Made by a program: the position numbers and the translations under genes. From Musa acuminata AAA Group (lineage: Eukaryota; Streptophyta; Magnoliopsida; Zingiberales; Musaceae), in the NCBI RefSeq assembly GCF_036884655.1, contig NC_088355.1:17750001-17814000 (forward strand): a stretch of DNA of 64,000 nt, in the 5' to 3' direction. Below are positions 1 to 10,973 of this stretch, piece after piece; position 1 is the first letter of the stretch, and each line of letters begins with the position of its first letter. A model generated the notes under the pieces. That model saw only the letters and a list, made by a program, of their open reading frames with translations, did not search any database and was not told where the DNA came from.

Positions 1-42
1 CATTTCTTCTGTCCAAATCTCTATAAAATTTTTATGATAGCT
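1..42 (+). repeat. Fragment of gypsy-family untranslated leader
   Basis: These bases match the leader found inside the neighbouring gypsy copy near 961-1005 (shared words tccaaatctctataaa and tttttatgatagct). The LTR starting at 43 therefore seems to have landed in the leader of another copy of its own family. The remainder lies outside the window. Confidence 0.6.
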
Positions 43-436
43 TGTTAGGACTTTAGTTAGGATTGTCCTAATTGAGAGGGGCATTCATATAAAATCTACC
101 TAAGCTAACCCTTATTAAAGAGGTGAAGAGGCTAGCTAGGGTTTGGAGGTTATTTCATAAAGAAGAATTAGGAGTTGTAAAGGAATAGGAGTCTTGAGTA
201 GGAGTCCTATTAGGAGTCTTAATTAAGTAGGAGTCTTGAGTATAAGTCCTATTAGGAGTTAGGGTTTAGAAACCCTATAAATAACCATGTATTCATCCTC
301 TTTTGATAAGCAATAGATGAATCTTTTCTGCAGCCTTTGAGTAGCAACTTGGAGGGAGGAACCCATATAGAGTTCCAAGGAGGTCGATCCCCTAAAGATA
401 TCAACCTCAAGTTTAGAATCTGCAAGGGTTCTAACA
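43..436 (+). repeat. 5' LTR of truncated Ty3/gypsy copy C (394 bp)
   Basis: It starts TGTTAGGAC and ends TTCTAACA, and is followed by a primer-binding site. It has the same length and layout as the 3' LTR of copy B (50219-50612). It contains a TATA box at 276-283 and the conserved end shared with copies A and B. The 5-bp target duplication cannot be checked because the 3' side of the copy is lost. Confidence 0.88.
276..283 (+). promoter_or_regulatory. TATA box of LTR C
   Basis: TATAAATA lies in the conserved context gtttagaaaccc. The same box is at 18495-18502 and 23456-23463 (copy A) and at 45986-45993 and 50452-50459 (copy B), always about 160 bp before the LTR end. It is the likely pol II promoter. 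Confidence 0.65.
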
Positions 437-1603
437 CCTAGTATCAGAGCAACATTCTTGGTGTCTCATTGCCCTTACACAGCCATCCATTAGCCCTCCA
501 CAACTACCCAAAGTAATTCTCACAATTGCTTAAAAGATCGTCGCCAAATTCTGCCGTCATCTCCACCACCGCAGATCATCCTTTGATCCTCCCGTGAATT
601 GCAATAGGTTCTAGTTTCCTACCATACTCCTTATTCAAAAATCCAAAAAAAAAAATTATTCCTATATTGCTGCATAAACTTTTCGTCACAAAGTTTTTAT
701 CTCTACGACAAAAGATACATTGTAGAATTCTAGCCGCATAGCACAATCTATTTAATCTTTCTACAATATTTTTTTATCCAAATCGCTACAAAATTTTTAT
801 GACAGCTTTAACACTTCCTAATAGCATATTTTCCTTTAGTTTTGTTAAAAAATTCTCAATATAAACTATTGATCTTTTACGTCTAATCTGCTATACTTGA
901 AAATCTACACTATAAAATTCTAGCCGTAGAGCATAGTTTGTTTGATCTTGCTATTATATTTTTTTATCCAAATCTCTATAAAATTTTTATGATAGCTTTG
1001 ACACTTCCTAACAGTGGATTTTCCATTAGTTTTGTTGTAAAATTCTCAATATAAACCACTAACCTTATACGTTTAATCAGCTACACTTAAAAATCTGTGC
1101 TGTAGAAAATTTTAGCCGCATATTGTTGCCTTAACCCATCTATTTGTAATCTTTTTTGAATGAAATTTTATATACACTTTATAGATCATCTTGGCTTCTA
1201 TTAAGATTGATATATTGAGGAATTTATTTCTAAAAATGATTTTGTGTTGCTACAAATTTTCGTCGTAAACTACTGAAATTTTTCGACGAGAATTCTGCTA
1301 TTGCAACTTGCACCAATTTCCTTGCTATTGTACTGCTAAAATTTTCTTGATTAAATTAGACATCCTTGCTGTCATATAAACTAAGATTTTGGTGGAAATT
1401 TCATCGAGAAATGGTTGATTTTTCGATGATAATTCTGCTCTTACAAGACAACACATACTTGTAGCAACTTCTATTGATTTATATCAAACCTTTGCTGCCA
1501 TCTACCACAGATCTAAAACTTTCATTCATAGCTCTAAAACTCCACCAAACCAAACCCTTAAACTGCACCCAAAACAGTCACAAAACAAGCCTAAATCGTA
1601 ACC
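437..1603 (+). mobile_element. Primer-binding site and leader of gypsy copy C, interrupted
   Basis: The primer-binding site at 439-450 reads TAGTATCAGAGC, one base off the initiator-Met tRNA complement. The AT-rich leader that follows is colinear with 18656-19880 of copy A and 46147-47170 of copy B, and has diverged internal repeats of about 170 bp (ccaaatctctayaaaattttt). No reading frame is present. Homology stops at 1603, where the LTR of copia element D begins; gag-pol of this copy is not in the window. Confidence 0.8.
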
Positions 1604-2128
1604 TGTTGAATCTCGGATTTTGATGATGAAGTCAATTGTCATTTGTTGTCTAACCTATATGTTGAGATAAGTGTGCAGGATTAACTACGATGAAAGTAAG
1701 ACGTGCAGCAGGAGTTGCGACGGAGTCATGACAATGATCACGTTGGGAGTTTGAGAGCTCGACAGAAGTTCAGACTGTCGTCGGAGGTTCTGCGGGAATA
1801 AATCCGAGAAGTCCATAAGCTTGCCAAAGAAGCTCGTCGGAACTCGCCAAGTGTATCGTCGCAAGTCCAGGAGTTTGCCGGAAGTCCGCAGGAGGATCAC
1901 CGAGGGTTCATCGGATGATCGACAAAAGTTTGTCGGAAACTCGCCGGAAGATGCGATTGATGCACCGGAGCAAGCTGCAAAAATTGTCTTAGGATTTATC
2001 ATAGTTAGCACAATGATTAAGTTGGTAATGGGAGATGATCCCATTGGCTTAATCTTGGGGCAATTGGGCCCCTGAAAGACCCAATTTGGGCTGAATGGAT
2101 CTACCCATTCGGACCCTGATTACTGTAG

Positions 2129-2494
2129 GAGGTGCAACCGCCCAAGCCAGGAGGTGCAACCGCCTGGGCTAAGTCTCCTAGGGAGACTAGGTGGTGCAAC
2201 CGCCCCAGCCAGGAGGTGCAACCGCCTGGGCTCAGTCTCCAAGCGAGACTGGGCGGTGCAACCTCTCCTGACAGGAGGTAGCACCGCCTGAGCTCGGTCT
2301 TCGAGCTCTAGCAGGCGATGCAACCGCCCCAGTCAGGAGGTGCAACCGCCTGAGCTCGGTCTTCGAGCTCTGGCAGAGAGGTGCAACCGCCCCTGACAGA
2401 GGTGGCACCACCTAGAGGCTCAGCCTTCGAGCTCTGCCAGGCGGTGCAACCACCCCAGTCAGGAGGTGCAACCGCCTGATCCCGGAATTCCGGG
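2129..2494 (+). repeat. Cluster of GGCGGTGCAACCGCC-type palindromes in LTR D
   Basis: About twelve variants of ggnggtgcaaccgcc occur in 365 bp, separated by gagctcggtcttcgagctc and similar words that are themselves inverted repeats. The cluster ends with the perfect palindrome CCCGGAATTCCGGG (2481-2494), about 45 bp upstream of the TATA box. Palindromic repeats upstream of the core promoter are a described feature of Sirevirus LTRs. A role as protein-binding sites or as a structured transcript is inference. Confidence 0.8.
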
Positions 2495-2536
2495 AATTGA
2501 CAGTTTTAAGCTCCAAATTTGAACTGGGCTAGGGCC

Positions 2537-2544
2537 TATAAATA
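2537..2544 (+). promoter_or_regulatory. TATA box of copia LTR D
   Basis: TATAAATA sits in gggcctataaatacccc. The same context recurs at 9935-9942 and 13690-13697 (element E), at 15199-15206 (D 3' LTR) and, inverted, at 36759-36766 (element H). Transcription probably starts about 30 bp downstream, near cattcagcactga. Confidence 0.7.
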
Positions 2545-3345
2545 CCCCACCCATTCAGCACTGAAAGTAGCAACTAACACTCGAAATCTTGACATCTTTC
2601 TGTGATTCTTAGAGCTCAAAATTGTTGTAAAGGCCAAAAGTTCTCCTCCCTCAGTTCTTCAAGTTTTGAGTTGTAATGAGAGGAGAGAAAATTTCTGTAA
2701 GGGTTGTCTCCTAAGCCCGTCAAAAGGAGTGAAACTATAAAAGGGTGGTTGGCCTTCGCCTATTGAAGGAAGGCCTCTAGTTGACGTCGGTGACCTCGTC
2801 GGTGGAGGAAGCCAAAAGTGGAGTAGGTCAAGATTGACCGAACCACTCTAAATCTCGGTTTGCATTTACTTTAAGCATATTATCTTTACTGCAAACCTCC
2901 TCTAAAGCTTAATTCCTTCTGCTCTTTTACGATCGGGTTTCAAGCCTTTTACTTCCCGAATCAGCGTTTAGACGTAAATCTTCTTTTTCGTACGATCATT
3001 ATATTGCAGATTGCGTTTACGTTTTGAGCTTTACCATAACTGCAAACTGCCTTCATACTCTTGCTTAAACTGCATCTTGCCTAATCAAGTGATTTACGAA
3101 TCAGCACTTAGACGTAAATCAGTTTCTTCGTACGAACGTCGGATTTTAGCTTGCGCCTATATTCTGATTTTCATCATAGTTGCAAACTCCCTGCATAGAT
3201 TAACTTTAATATCATCTTGCTTAGAATAAGATTTTACACAGAAATCGTTTTTATCATTCGAACGCAGCTTTCGATTTTAATCGTAGAAAGTTTTCCGCTG
3301 CACTAATTCACCCCCCCCCCTCTTAGTGCTCTCGATCCTAACAAT

Positions 3346-3357
3346 TGGTATCAGAGC
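3346..3357 (+). other. Primer-binding site of element D
   Basis: TGGTATCAGAGC is complementary to the 3' end of initiator-Met tRNA and lies two bases after the LTR end, where minus-strand DNA synthesis would start. Confidence 0.9.
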
Positions 3358-3393
3358 AGGGTTAACTCTCAAATGGATTAAAACCCTAGAGAG

Positions 3394-4980
3394 ATGGCTT
3401 ACGTCGGAAACCAAGAGGGCCATTCTATTACACGTCCACCCATGTTCGATAGGACGGACTACACCTATTGGAAGACCCGAATGAGGATCTTTTTTATTTC
3501 TATGGATTTTGAACTTTGGAATCTTGTCGAAAACGGTTTTTCGAAGTCTTCTCTTCCAATGATCGATTGGAATGATTTGGAGAAGAAGGCTTTCGCTCTT
3601 AATGCAAAGGCTATGAATGCCTTGTTTTGTGCACTTGATAAAAACGAGTTTAATCGTGTTTCGATTTGTGAAACCGCATTTGATATTTGGCACACATTCG
3701 AAGTGACTCATGAAGGCACAAGTAGAGTGAAAGAGTCAAAAATCAATCTTTTGTTACACTCTTTTGAACTTTTCCGGATGAAACCGAGTGAGACTATTGG
3801 CGACATGTTTACCCGTTTCACGGATGTCATCAACGGTCTAAAAGGACTCAAAAAAAGTTTTTCAGATTTTGAGCTCTTAAATAAGATTCTAAGATCCCTT
3901 CCTAAGAGTTGGGATCCTAAAGTCACTACTGCTATTCAAGAGGCGAAAGATCTAAACAACTTCCCTCTTGAAGAACTAATTGGGTCATTAATGACCTACG
4001 AGATGACTTGCAAAGCTCATGAAGAGCAAGAAGACATCCTTCCAAAGAATAGGAAGGATATGACACTTAGAACTTTGGAAGACCACTTGAAAGAAAACTC
4101 AAGTGATGAGGACTGTGATGATGACTTGGCACTTCTAACAAGAAATTTTAATAAATTCATTAAAAGAAACAAGTTTAAGAATGACACTAAAAATAAACTT
4201 GAACCCAAGAAGGACCAAGTTATTTGCTATGAGTGCAAAAAGCCGGGACACTACAAGAGTGATTATCCCTAAGTCAAAAAGAGAACAACATAGAAGAAGG
4301 CGCTTAAAGCAACATGGGATGATTCGAGCGCGTCCGAAGAAGAGGAGTCCAACACTGAGCAAGTTGCTCATTATGCCTAAATGGCCATCGGAGAAGAGGT
4401 AATGAATTTAATAGATGCAGATATATCTTTCGATGAATTATTAAATGCCTTCAATGACTTATTTGATGAATGCAAAATTATTGATAGAAAATATAAATTG
4501 CTAAAAAAGGAGCATGATAGTCTTACTTGTGATTTTGATAAGTTAAAAACTAAATATCATGATAGTTTAAATTCATGCATCAAATGCCATGATCTAGAAA
4601 CTTTCCAAATGGAAAACTTGCTACTTAAGGATACCTTAAAGAAATTTGAGGTTGGTAGCAAGTCACTGAACATGATCCTCGCAAACAAGGGTCACGTTCC
4701 CAAAAGAAGTGGAATTGGATTTGTGAGAAGTCCTCACCAAAATCCAACCACCTTCATAAAAGGCCTCATCCTACATGTTCAACACCAAAACAAATGCAAC
4801 TTTTGTTGCAAATTTGGACACAAGACACATTGTTGTCCATTCAAGAAAATTAGTCCAAACAAATTGATTTGGGTTCCTAAAGGAACCATGATAAATGCTA
4901 TGCAACATGATAAACAATGTAGATCTATTTGTGAGGCACCCAAATGCAAATGGGTACCTAAAAATTATCCCTTCCTGTAA
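3394..4980 (+). pseudogene. Gag of element D, disrupted
   Basis: It starts at the ATG of the shared gag start (MAY.GNQEGHSITRPP) and aligns throughout with the intact gag of element E (10974-12557). The first block (3394-4272) holds the copia Gag (UBN2-type) domain and a zinc knuckle whose last cysteine is changed (KSDYP instead of KSDCP). It is closed by a stop at 4270-4272 (TAA where E reads CAA). A second block in another frame (4381-4980) carries the coiled-coil part and the second knuckle CNFCCKFGHKTHCC. The frame switch and stops prevent a full-length product. In E the protein packages RNA into particles; here it is probably inactive. Confidence 0.85.
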
Positions 4981-5847
4981 AAACATTAAAAACATAAAAA
5001 TTTTAGGCTGGAGCAAGAAATAATATTTTGCAACTTGATTCTCGATATTCATAACCCAAGATCCAAAAAGGAACTCACAATGCTCTCTAGCCTAAATTAC
5101 AGACGGAGATTATAAATTTAAAATTACAAATGCGACTTAGATACAACCTTATTTGACTTTTCAGAATTAGAAACGTATGATTCCCAAATTCACATATCCC
5201 TTGGATTTTCGAACCCATCAATTTCATCCGTTCATAACCTTCAAATCTAACTCTGTATCATGAAGTGACTAAGTCTGTCAGGAACTTGCAAGACTTACCA
5301 ACTTGAAGAAACTATCACAAACATGTGTACGACATTGAGAGTATGCACGTTAAAAATCTATCTTGATCATGCAAAAGTCCTTATCTTAAAATAAAAAATT
5401 CTTATGTAATTACGTAAGTAAAGTTGATTGCTCTGAATGAAAATTCTCCTCAAGACAGAAAAACTCTCATATCAGATCACACTGATCAGAACAAGTGCTC
5501 ACCGCCCCAGCTGGAGGTAGTACCTCCAGTTGTCACGTGTTGCGAGCGGCTGCACCGCTCCAGCCAGAGGTGCAACCGCCCGCAACTCTGCCCCTTTTTA
5601 ACCCAAGCTAGGGCCGGTGGTGAAACCGACCCCAACTCACTCCCTTCCCTCCTCTGCTCTTCCAAGCCTCCTCCATCCCCATTTCTCCCATCTTAGCATC
5701 CCAAAAACCCCTCATTTCGAAGCAAAGCATCAACAATCCTTCCCTCTCTTGAAGATCTCACTAAGGTACTCTCTAAGAAGCCCTTAAACTCTGTTTTTTT
5801 TATTCATTTACTCTTGCTCATCACTATTGTTCTAAACAGCAGTAGTT
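4981..5847 (+). other. Non-coding stretch between gag and env-like frame of D
   Basis: No pol-derived reading frame is recognisable, although pol should lie here in a complete copia element. Positions 5505-5640 contain the GC-rich motif class of the LTR, including the perfect 19-bp palindrome CTGGAGGTAGTACCTCCAG at 5511-5529 and two gaggtgcaaccgcc-like copies. A pyrimidine-rich stretch and a short AT-rich region precede the env-like start codon. It could be a leader or an internal promoter for the env-like frame; this is inference. Confidence 0.55.
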
Positions 5848-6954
5848 ATGGGATCTAGAAGATCCTGAAGTGACAAAGGAAAGAGGAGATTAGTAGAAGA
5901 TTTTGATCTCACCCTTTTCGATTCAAAATACCATGCTGAAAATTTTTTCTCTTTCGAACTTAGGAGTGTCAATAAGGGAAAATACGTAGACTTAAATGAA
6001 CTAAGAGACTTAGAGACAATCCAATGGTTTGCAAACTTAGATCTACTTTCAATTTTGCAAATTAACGAACCCATCTATCCAAGACTTGTTAGATTGTTTT
6101 ACAACAACATACAAGTAGATGAAGAAGAAAGAATGTCCACCTATCTTTTAGGATAACACATCTCAATTACGGATAGATTCATTTGCGACATAATAGACAT
6201 TCCCATGAAAAGTAGAGGACTTTACTTTAGAGGATCATGGGATGATGAAACTGTTGGAACAACATACGTTGAAGCCCTAGGAACAATTTTTGCCAATCCC
6301 AATTTAGCATTTGTTCCTAAAAGTTGTGAACATCTACTGCCTCTAAACACTAAGGTACTTCATCATATCCTAACTAGCATCATTCTCCCTAAACAATACC
6401 ATCATGATGAAGTAAGCCAATTAGAATTAGGAACTATGTATTTGATCATGAAAGGACATGGCATCTGTCTTGGTTATCTTATCCAACAAAACATGTTAGA
6501 ATTATCTAAGAAAGACATGATGCTCCCATATAGTGGTATAATAACTAGAATAATGAAAGCCTACGATATTCTAATACCACCAGAAGAAGTAATAAAAGTA
6601 GATAGATTTAGCATAATTAATAAAAATCTACTTCACCGATTAAGATGTTTTTATAGAAATGGTAACTTGGTTAGAATGCCAAGAAGAACTGATCCTCCTC
6701 AACCTGAACCAGAACCGAAAACACCAGTATTTAGGGGTACCCAATCTCCTCCGATCTGTCCCTTTGAGGAAACACATCCTTCTGAGCAAACTCATACATC
6801 ATCTGTCGAAGATATTGGGATTCGGATGGACCGATTCGAACAAAGACAAGAATGGCTTGAACAACGACAAGATCAAATCCTATCTGAGCTGCAGCAAATT
6901 CATCGTCAATTTGACTCCTTGTTTAGGCACTTTAATTTTCCACCTCATGAATGA
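5848..6954 (+). pseudogene. Env-like / putative plant transposon protein frame of element D
   Basis: One frame runs from the ATG at 5848 to 6954 (369 codons) with two in-frame stops: TGA at 5866-5868 (seventh codon) and TAA at 6154-6156. The uninterrupted rest is 249 codons from 6205. The fold region (INEPIYPRLVRLFYNN, then the SRGLYFRG block) resembles the extra frame of plant Sireviruses annotated as 'putative plant transposon protein'. A proline-rich stretch and a glutamine-rich coiled-coil tail follow. No clear signal peptide or membrane segment is visible, so an envelope role is not supported by sequence alone. It lies downstream of gag, where pol has been lost. Confidence 0.6.
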
Positions 6955-8295
6955 GCTTGTATGAACACAATCATATGTTGTTATTGTAAACTCCTTATGT
7001 TACTCACCATGATGTGCTTTGACTTGATCCTTGATATGGTTACCTGATATATTTTGAGCATATGTAGAGTTGTAAACATCTATCGTGGTGAATATATGCC
7101 CTGTGCCTTGTGGTAAATATAAACTAAATGGTTATATCGGATTTTATATTGAAACTAAAAGTTTTGAAAACCTTGTGCTTTGATTTACATGATAAATATA
7201 GTTTGAAAAAGTGATATACCAATGCAGTTGATAAGTCATTGTCATTAATACTAAACATCAACTAGCTGACATGTTTTGATTTCATAAGAACAATTTGATT
7301 TCATAAGAAGAGGATCAGGAATGTTGATGTGTCCAAATAGATAAACTAGTCAAAATTATTTTTCGGACTTTATTGAATGATCAAATAACTTGATTGCCAT
7401 GCGTTGAAATGTTTTGATTTTTGAAAAATTGTAGCATAATCTTGTCTGAATGCATGAAAGAATTCATCTCATTTTCGGATTCGCTTAACAGTTGGAATGA
7501 CAAAAATCAAACACACTCTTTTGAAAAATATTTTTTCCAAAATGGATTTGATAAAATGACTTTCCTCCTTCATGCACAAAGGATTATAACAAAAAAGGGG
7601 AGAAGAAGTATTCAAAGCATTATACGTATCATGCCTTACTTTATTTGCTTGATAACTTGCTTATATTGTTCTCCTGGTATCACATCTATTATGCTTTTTG
7701 TTGATGACAAAGGGGGAGAAATATATGAATTGATTTGATGCTATAAACACTGATGCTATGATTATGCCATGCCTGCATCATCAAGAGATATATGAACAGA
7801 TGCCATATATAGAATATGCTATAAACACTGATACTAATGATATCAAAATCTTACTTCACAGCTTTACATGTTGATATCTTACAATATGATGAATTGTTAC
7901 AATTACCATCATTCAAAATTGTTATGTAAGAATGAATGTCAAGAATTGACATCATCTTCAAGGATGTCACTTGAATTCTTAGGTCTTGAATTCAGAGACA
8001 TCATCTTCAGAGACATCATCTTCAGAGATATATAGAATATGCTATAAACACTGATGCTAATGATATCAAAATCTTACTTCACAGCTTTACATGTTGATAT
8101 CTTACAATATGATGAATTATTACAATTACCATCATTCAAAATTGTTATGTAAGAATGAATGTCAAGAATTGACATCATCTTCAGAGATGTCACCTGAAAT
8201 TCTTAGGTCTTGAATTTAAGAATGACTTATCTCAAGTATGGCATGTAGATAGGGGGAGTTAAGGTTAACTCCATTATCAATTGATTGTCATCATC
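6955..8295 (+). other. 3' non-coding region of element D with polypurine-like motifs
   Basis: AT-rich and without a supportable gene. It contains extra polypurine-like motifs (caaagggggagaaa near 7706 and tagggggagtt near 8249) ahead of the main tract, as Sireviruses do, and a 223-bp direct repeat at 7807-8215. Confidence 0.6.
7807..8215 (+). repeat. Two direct copies of a 223-bp unit in D
   Basis: Copy 1 starts atatagaatatgct at 7807 and copy 2 starts with the same word at 8030. They run in parallel through the words catgttgatatcttac and aagaattgacatcatctt until about 8215. Copies differ at few positions, so the duplication is fairly young. Confidence 0.8.
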
Positions 8296-8308
8296 AAAAA
8301 GGGGGAGA
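8296..8308 (+). other. Polypurine tract of element D
   Basis: AAAAAGGGGGAGA is followed after one base by the 3' LTR start (TGTTGAATC at 8310). It is the usual priming site for plus-strand DNA synthesis. Confidence 0.85.
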
Positions 8309-8309
8309 T

Positions 8310-8690
8310 TGTTGAATCTCGGATTTTGATGATGAAGTCAATTGTCATTTGTTGTCCAACCTATATGTTGAGATAAGTGTGCAGGATTAACTACGATGAA
8401 AGTAAGACGTGCAGCAGGAGTTGCGCCGGAGTCATGACAATGATCACGTTGGGAGTTCGAGAGCTCGACGGAAGTTCGGACTGTCGTCGGAGGTTCTGCG
8501 GGAACAAATCTGAGAAGTCCATAAGCTTGCCAAAGAAGCTCGTCGGAACTCACCAAGTGTATCGTCGCAAGTCCAGGAGTTTTCCGGAAGTCCGCAAGAG
8601 AATCACTGAGGGTTCATCGGATGATCGACGGAAGTTCGACGGAAACTCGCCGGAAGATGCGATTGACGCACCGGAGCAAGCTGCAAAAAT
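8310..8690 (+). repeat. 3' LTR of element D, first part
   Basis: It is nearly identical to 1604-1986 of the 5' LTR and ends at gctgcaaaaat, where element E is inserted. The LTR resumes at 14669. Confidence 0.88.
8686..8690 (+). repeat. Target-site duplication, left copy (element E)
   Basis: The 5 bp aaaat occur before E and again at 14664-14668. The undisturbed 5' LTR of D reads gcaaaaattgtc at this place, which confirms the insertion. Confidence 0.88.
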
Positions 8691-9545
8691 TGTTGAATCT
8701 CGTATTTTGATGATGAAGCTACTTGATATATGTTTATGATTTAATCTGTGTTTTGAGTGACGCAGGGTGCTTCGATTTGAATGAGACAATTAAAGCAGGA
8801 ACATCATGTTGTGCCGGAGGAACATGTCAGAAGATTGGATGTCGGGCCGGTGGATCGGTCGACGTATCGACAGAAGGCTTCGGGTCATGAACTCGGGCAT
8901 CGGGCCAAAAAGAGCGGGTATTGTGCCAAGGATATCGGAGTTGCGGAGTCAACTGGCCGATTGGGCAATAGGTTGCAGGAAAGGACGATGCGTCGAAGAA
9001 TCGGACGAAGCGTCGAGGGACCAATGACATGTCGGACAACTTGGTTAATTTCTTAGGATTAATTATCTCGATCAAAGTTTTTGTTTTGAGTGTGCAGGAT
9101 TGACTACGATGAAAGTAAGACATGCAGCAGGAGTTGCGTCGGAGTCATTACAATGATCACGTTGGGAGTTCGAGAGCTCGACGGAAGTTCGGACAATCGT
9201 CGGAGGTTCTGCGGGAACAAATCCGAGAAGTTCAGAAGCTTGCCAAAGGAGCTCGTCGGAACTTGCCAAGTGGATCGTTGCAGTCCAGGAGTTTGTCGGA
9301 AGTCCGCAGGAGTATCACCGAGGGTTCATCGGATGATCGACGGAAGTTCGCCGAAAACTCGTCGGAAGAAGCGAGTGACGCACCGAAGCAAGCTGCAGAA
9401 TATGTCTTAGGAAATAATCATAGTTAGCACTTTGATTAAGTTAGAAATGAGAGGTGATCCCATTAGCTTAATCCTGGGACAATTGGGCCCCTGAAGAACT
9501 CAAATTGGGTCGAATGGTTCAACCCATTCGGACCCAGGTTACTAT

Positions 9546-9890
9546 GGGTGGTGCAACCGCCTAGTCAGGGAGGTAGCACCGCCCAGGCTATGTCTCCCAG
9601 CGAGACTGGGCGGTGCAACCGCCTAGGGCTCAGTCTCCGAGCGAGACTGGGCGGTGCAACCTCCTCTGTCAGGAGGTAGCACCGCTAGAGCTCAAGTTTC
9701 GAGCTCTGCCAAGCGGTGCAACCTCTCCAGTTAGGCGGTGCAACTGCTTGAGCTCGGTCTTCGAGCTCTGGCAGAGAGGTGCAACCGCCCCTGACAGAGG
9801 TGGCACCGCTCAGAGGCTCAGTCTTCGAGCTCTGCCAGGCGGTACAACCGCCCCAGTCAGGAGGTGCAACCGCCTGATCCCGGAATTTCG
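9546..9890 (+). repeat. Palindrome cluster in LTR E
   Basis: About ten ggcggtgcaaccgcc-type copies occur, as in LTR D, ending at atcccggaatttcgggat. It holds a single set of the segment that is tripled in the 3' LTR of the same element. Confidence 0.8.
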
Positions 9891-10559
9891 GGATTTGATC
9901 GTTTTGAGCTCCAAATTTGAACTGGGTTGGGGCCTATAAATACCCCACCCATTCAGCACTGAAGAGATACAGACCTACACCGAATTCTTGATCTTTTCTG
10001 TGATTCTAAGAGCTCAAATTTGTGTAAAGTCCAAAAGTTCTCCTCTTTATGTTCTTCAAGTCTTGAGTTGTAAAGAGAGGAGAGAAAGGTTCTGTAAGGG
10101 TTGTCTCCTGAGCCCGTCAAAAGGAGTGAAACTGTAAAAGGGCAGTTGGCTTCGCCTATTGAAGGAAGGCCTCTAGTTGACGTCGGTGACCTCGTCGGTG
10201 GAGGAAGCCAAAAATGGAGTAGGTCAAGACTGACCGAACCACTCTAAATCTCTGGTTTGCTTTTATTTTGAGCACTTTATCATTACTGCAAACCTCCTAC
10301 ATAGCTACTACTCTCTACGCTTTTACGAACAAGTTTCTAAGTTCTGATCTTTCCGAATCTGCATTCAGACGTAAATCGGTGTTTTCGTACGATCTTTACA
10401 TTGCAGTTTACATTTACGTTTTGATTCTATTTATAACTGCAAACTGTCTTCTGCGCTTTTACGAACGAGTTTCTTTGCAGTTTACGTTTACGTTTTGATT
10501 CCATTTATAACCGCAAACTGCCTTCTGCGCTTTTACGAACAAGTGTCTAAGTTCAGATC

Positions 10560-10790
10560 TTTCCGAATCTGAGCTTAGACGTAAACTGCGCTTAGACGCA
10601 ATCTGCGCTTAGATGCAAACTGTGTTTAGACGCAAACTGCGCTTAGACACAATCTGCGCTTAGACGCAAACTGCGCTTAGATGCAAACTGCGCTTAGACG
10701 AAATCTGCATTTAGACGCAAACTGCATTTAGACGCAAACTGCTTAAACTGCGCTTAGATGCAAACTGTGTTTAGACGTAAACTGTACTTA
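10560..10790 (+). repeat. Minisatellite of the gcgcttagacgcaaact type
   Basis: About thirteen imperfect units of 16-18 bp (consensus ctgcgcttagacgcaa) lie downstream of the LTR TATA box. They would be in the transcribed R or U5 part if transcription starts near 9970. A matching but shorter array is at 14330-14530 in the 3' LTR. Units differ mainly by transitions. Confidence 0.85.
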
Positions 10791-10925
10791 ATCATAAGTA
10801 ATCTTATTATCGGCTTTTGCATCAAAATAGTTTTTATCGAATGAACGCAGCTTTCGTTTTTAATCGCTGAAAGATTTCCGCTGCACTAATTCACCCCCCC
10901 TCTTAGTGCTCTCGATCCTAACAAT

Positions 10926-10937
10926 TGGTATCAGAGC
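10926..10937 (+). other. Primer-binding site of element E
   Basis: TGGTATCAGAGC lies two bases after the LTR end and is complementary to initiator-Met tRNA. Confidence 0.9.
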
Positions 10938-10973
10938 CCGGTTAACTCTCAAATGGATTAAAACCCAAGAGAG

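Larger units (their letters stand above)
1604..3343 (+). repeat. 5' LTR of copia element D (1740 bp)
   Basis: It starts TGTTGAATCTC and ends ATCCTAACA, directly followed by the primer-binding site. Its first part recurs at 8310-8690 and its middle at 14669-15358, the two pieces of the 3' LTR. It holds a palindrome cluster (2129-2494), a TATA box (2537-2544) and degenerate gcgtttacgtttt repeats near 2990-3220. Reading frames inside it are LTR shadows. Confidence 0.88.
8691..10923 (+). repeat. 5' LTR of element E (2233 bp)
   Basis: It starts TGTTGAATCTC and ends ATCCTAACA before the primer-binding site. It contains the palindrome cluster 9546-9890, a TATA box at 9935-9942 and the minisatellite 10560-10790. 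Its segment 9090-9430 is a diverged copy of 1690-1990 of LTR D, so both LTRs come from one family. Confidence 0.88.

Noticed and set aside
1685..2075. Frames of 84-120 codons in LTR D and the similar ones at 8377-8789 and 9072-9427
   Set aside because: They lie inside LTRs, appear on both strands and match no family. They come from low stop density in GC-richer LTR sequence.
10560..10790. Regular short repeats resembling a CRISPR array
   Set aside because: The units are directly adjacent without unique spacers, lie in a retrotransposon LTR, and the genome is eukaryotic.
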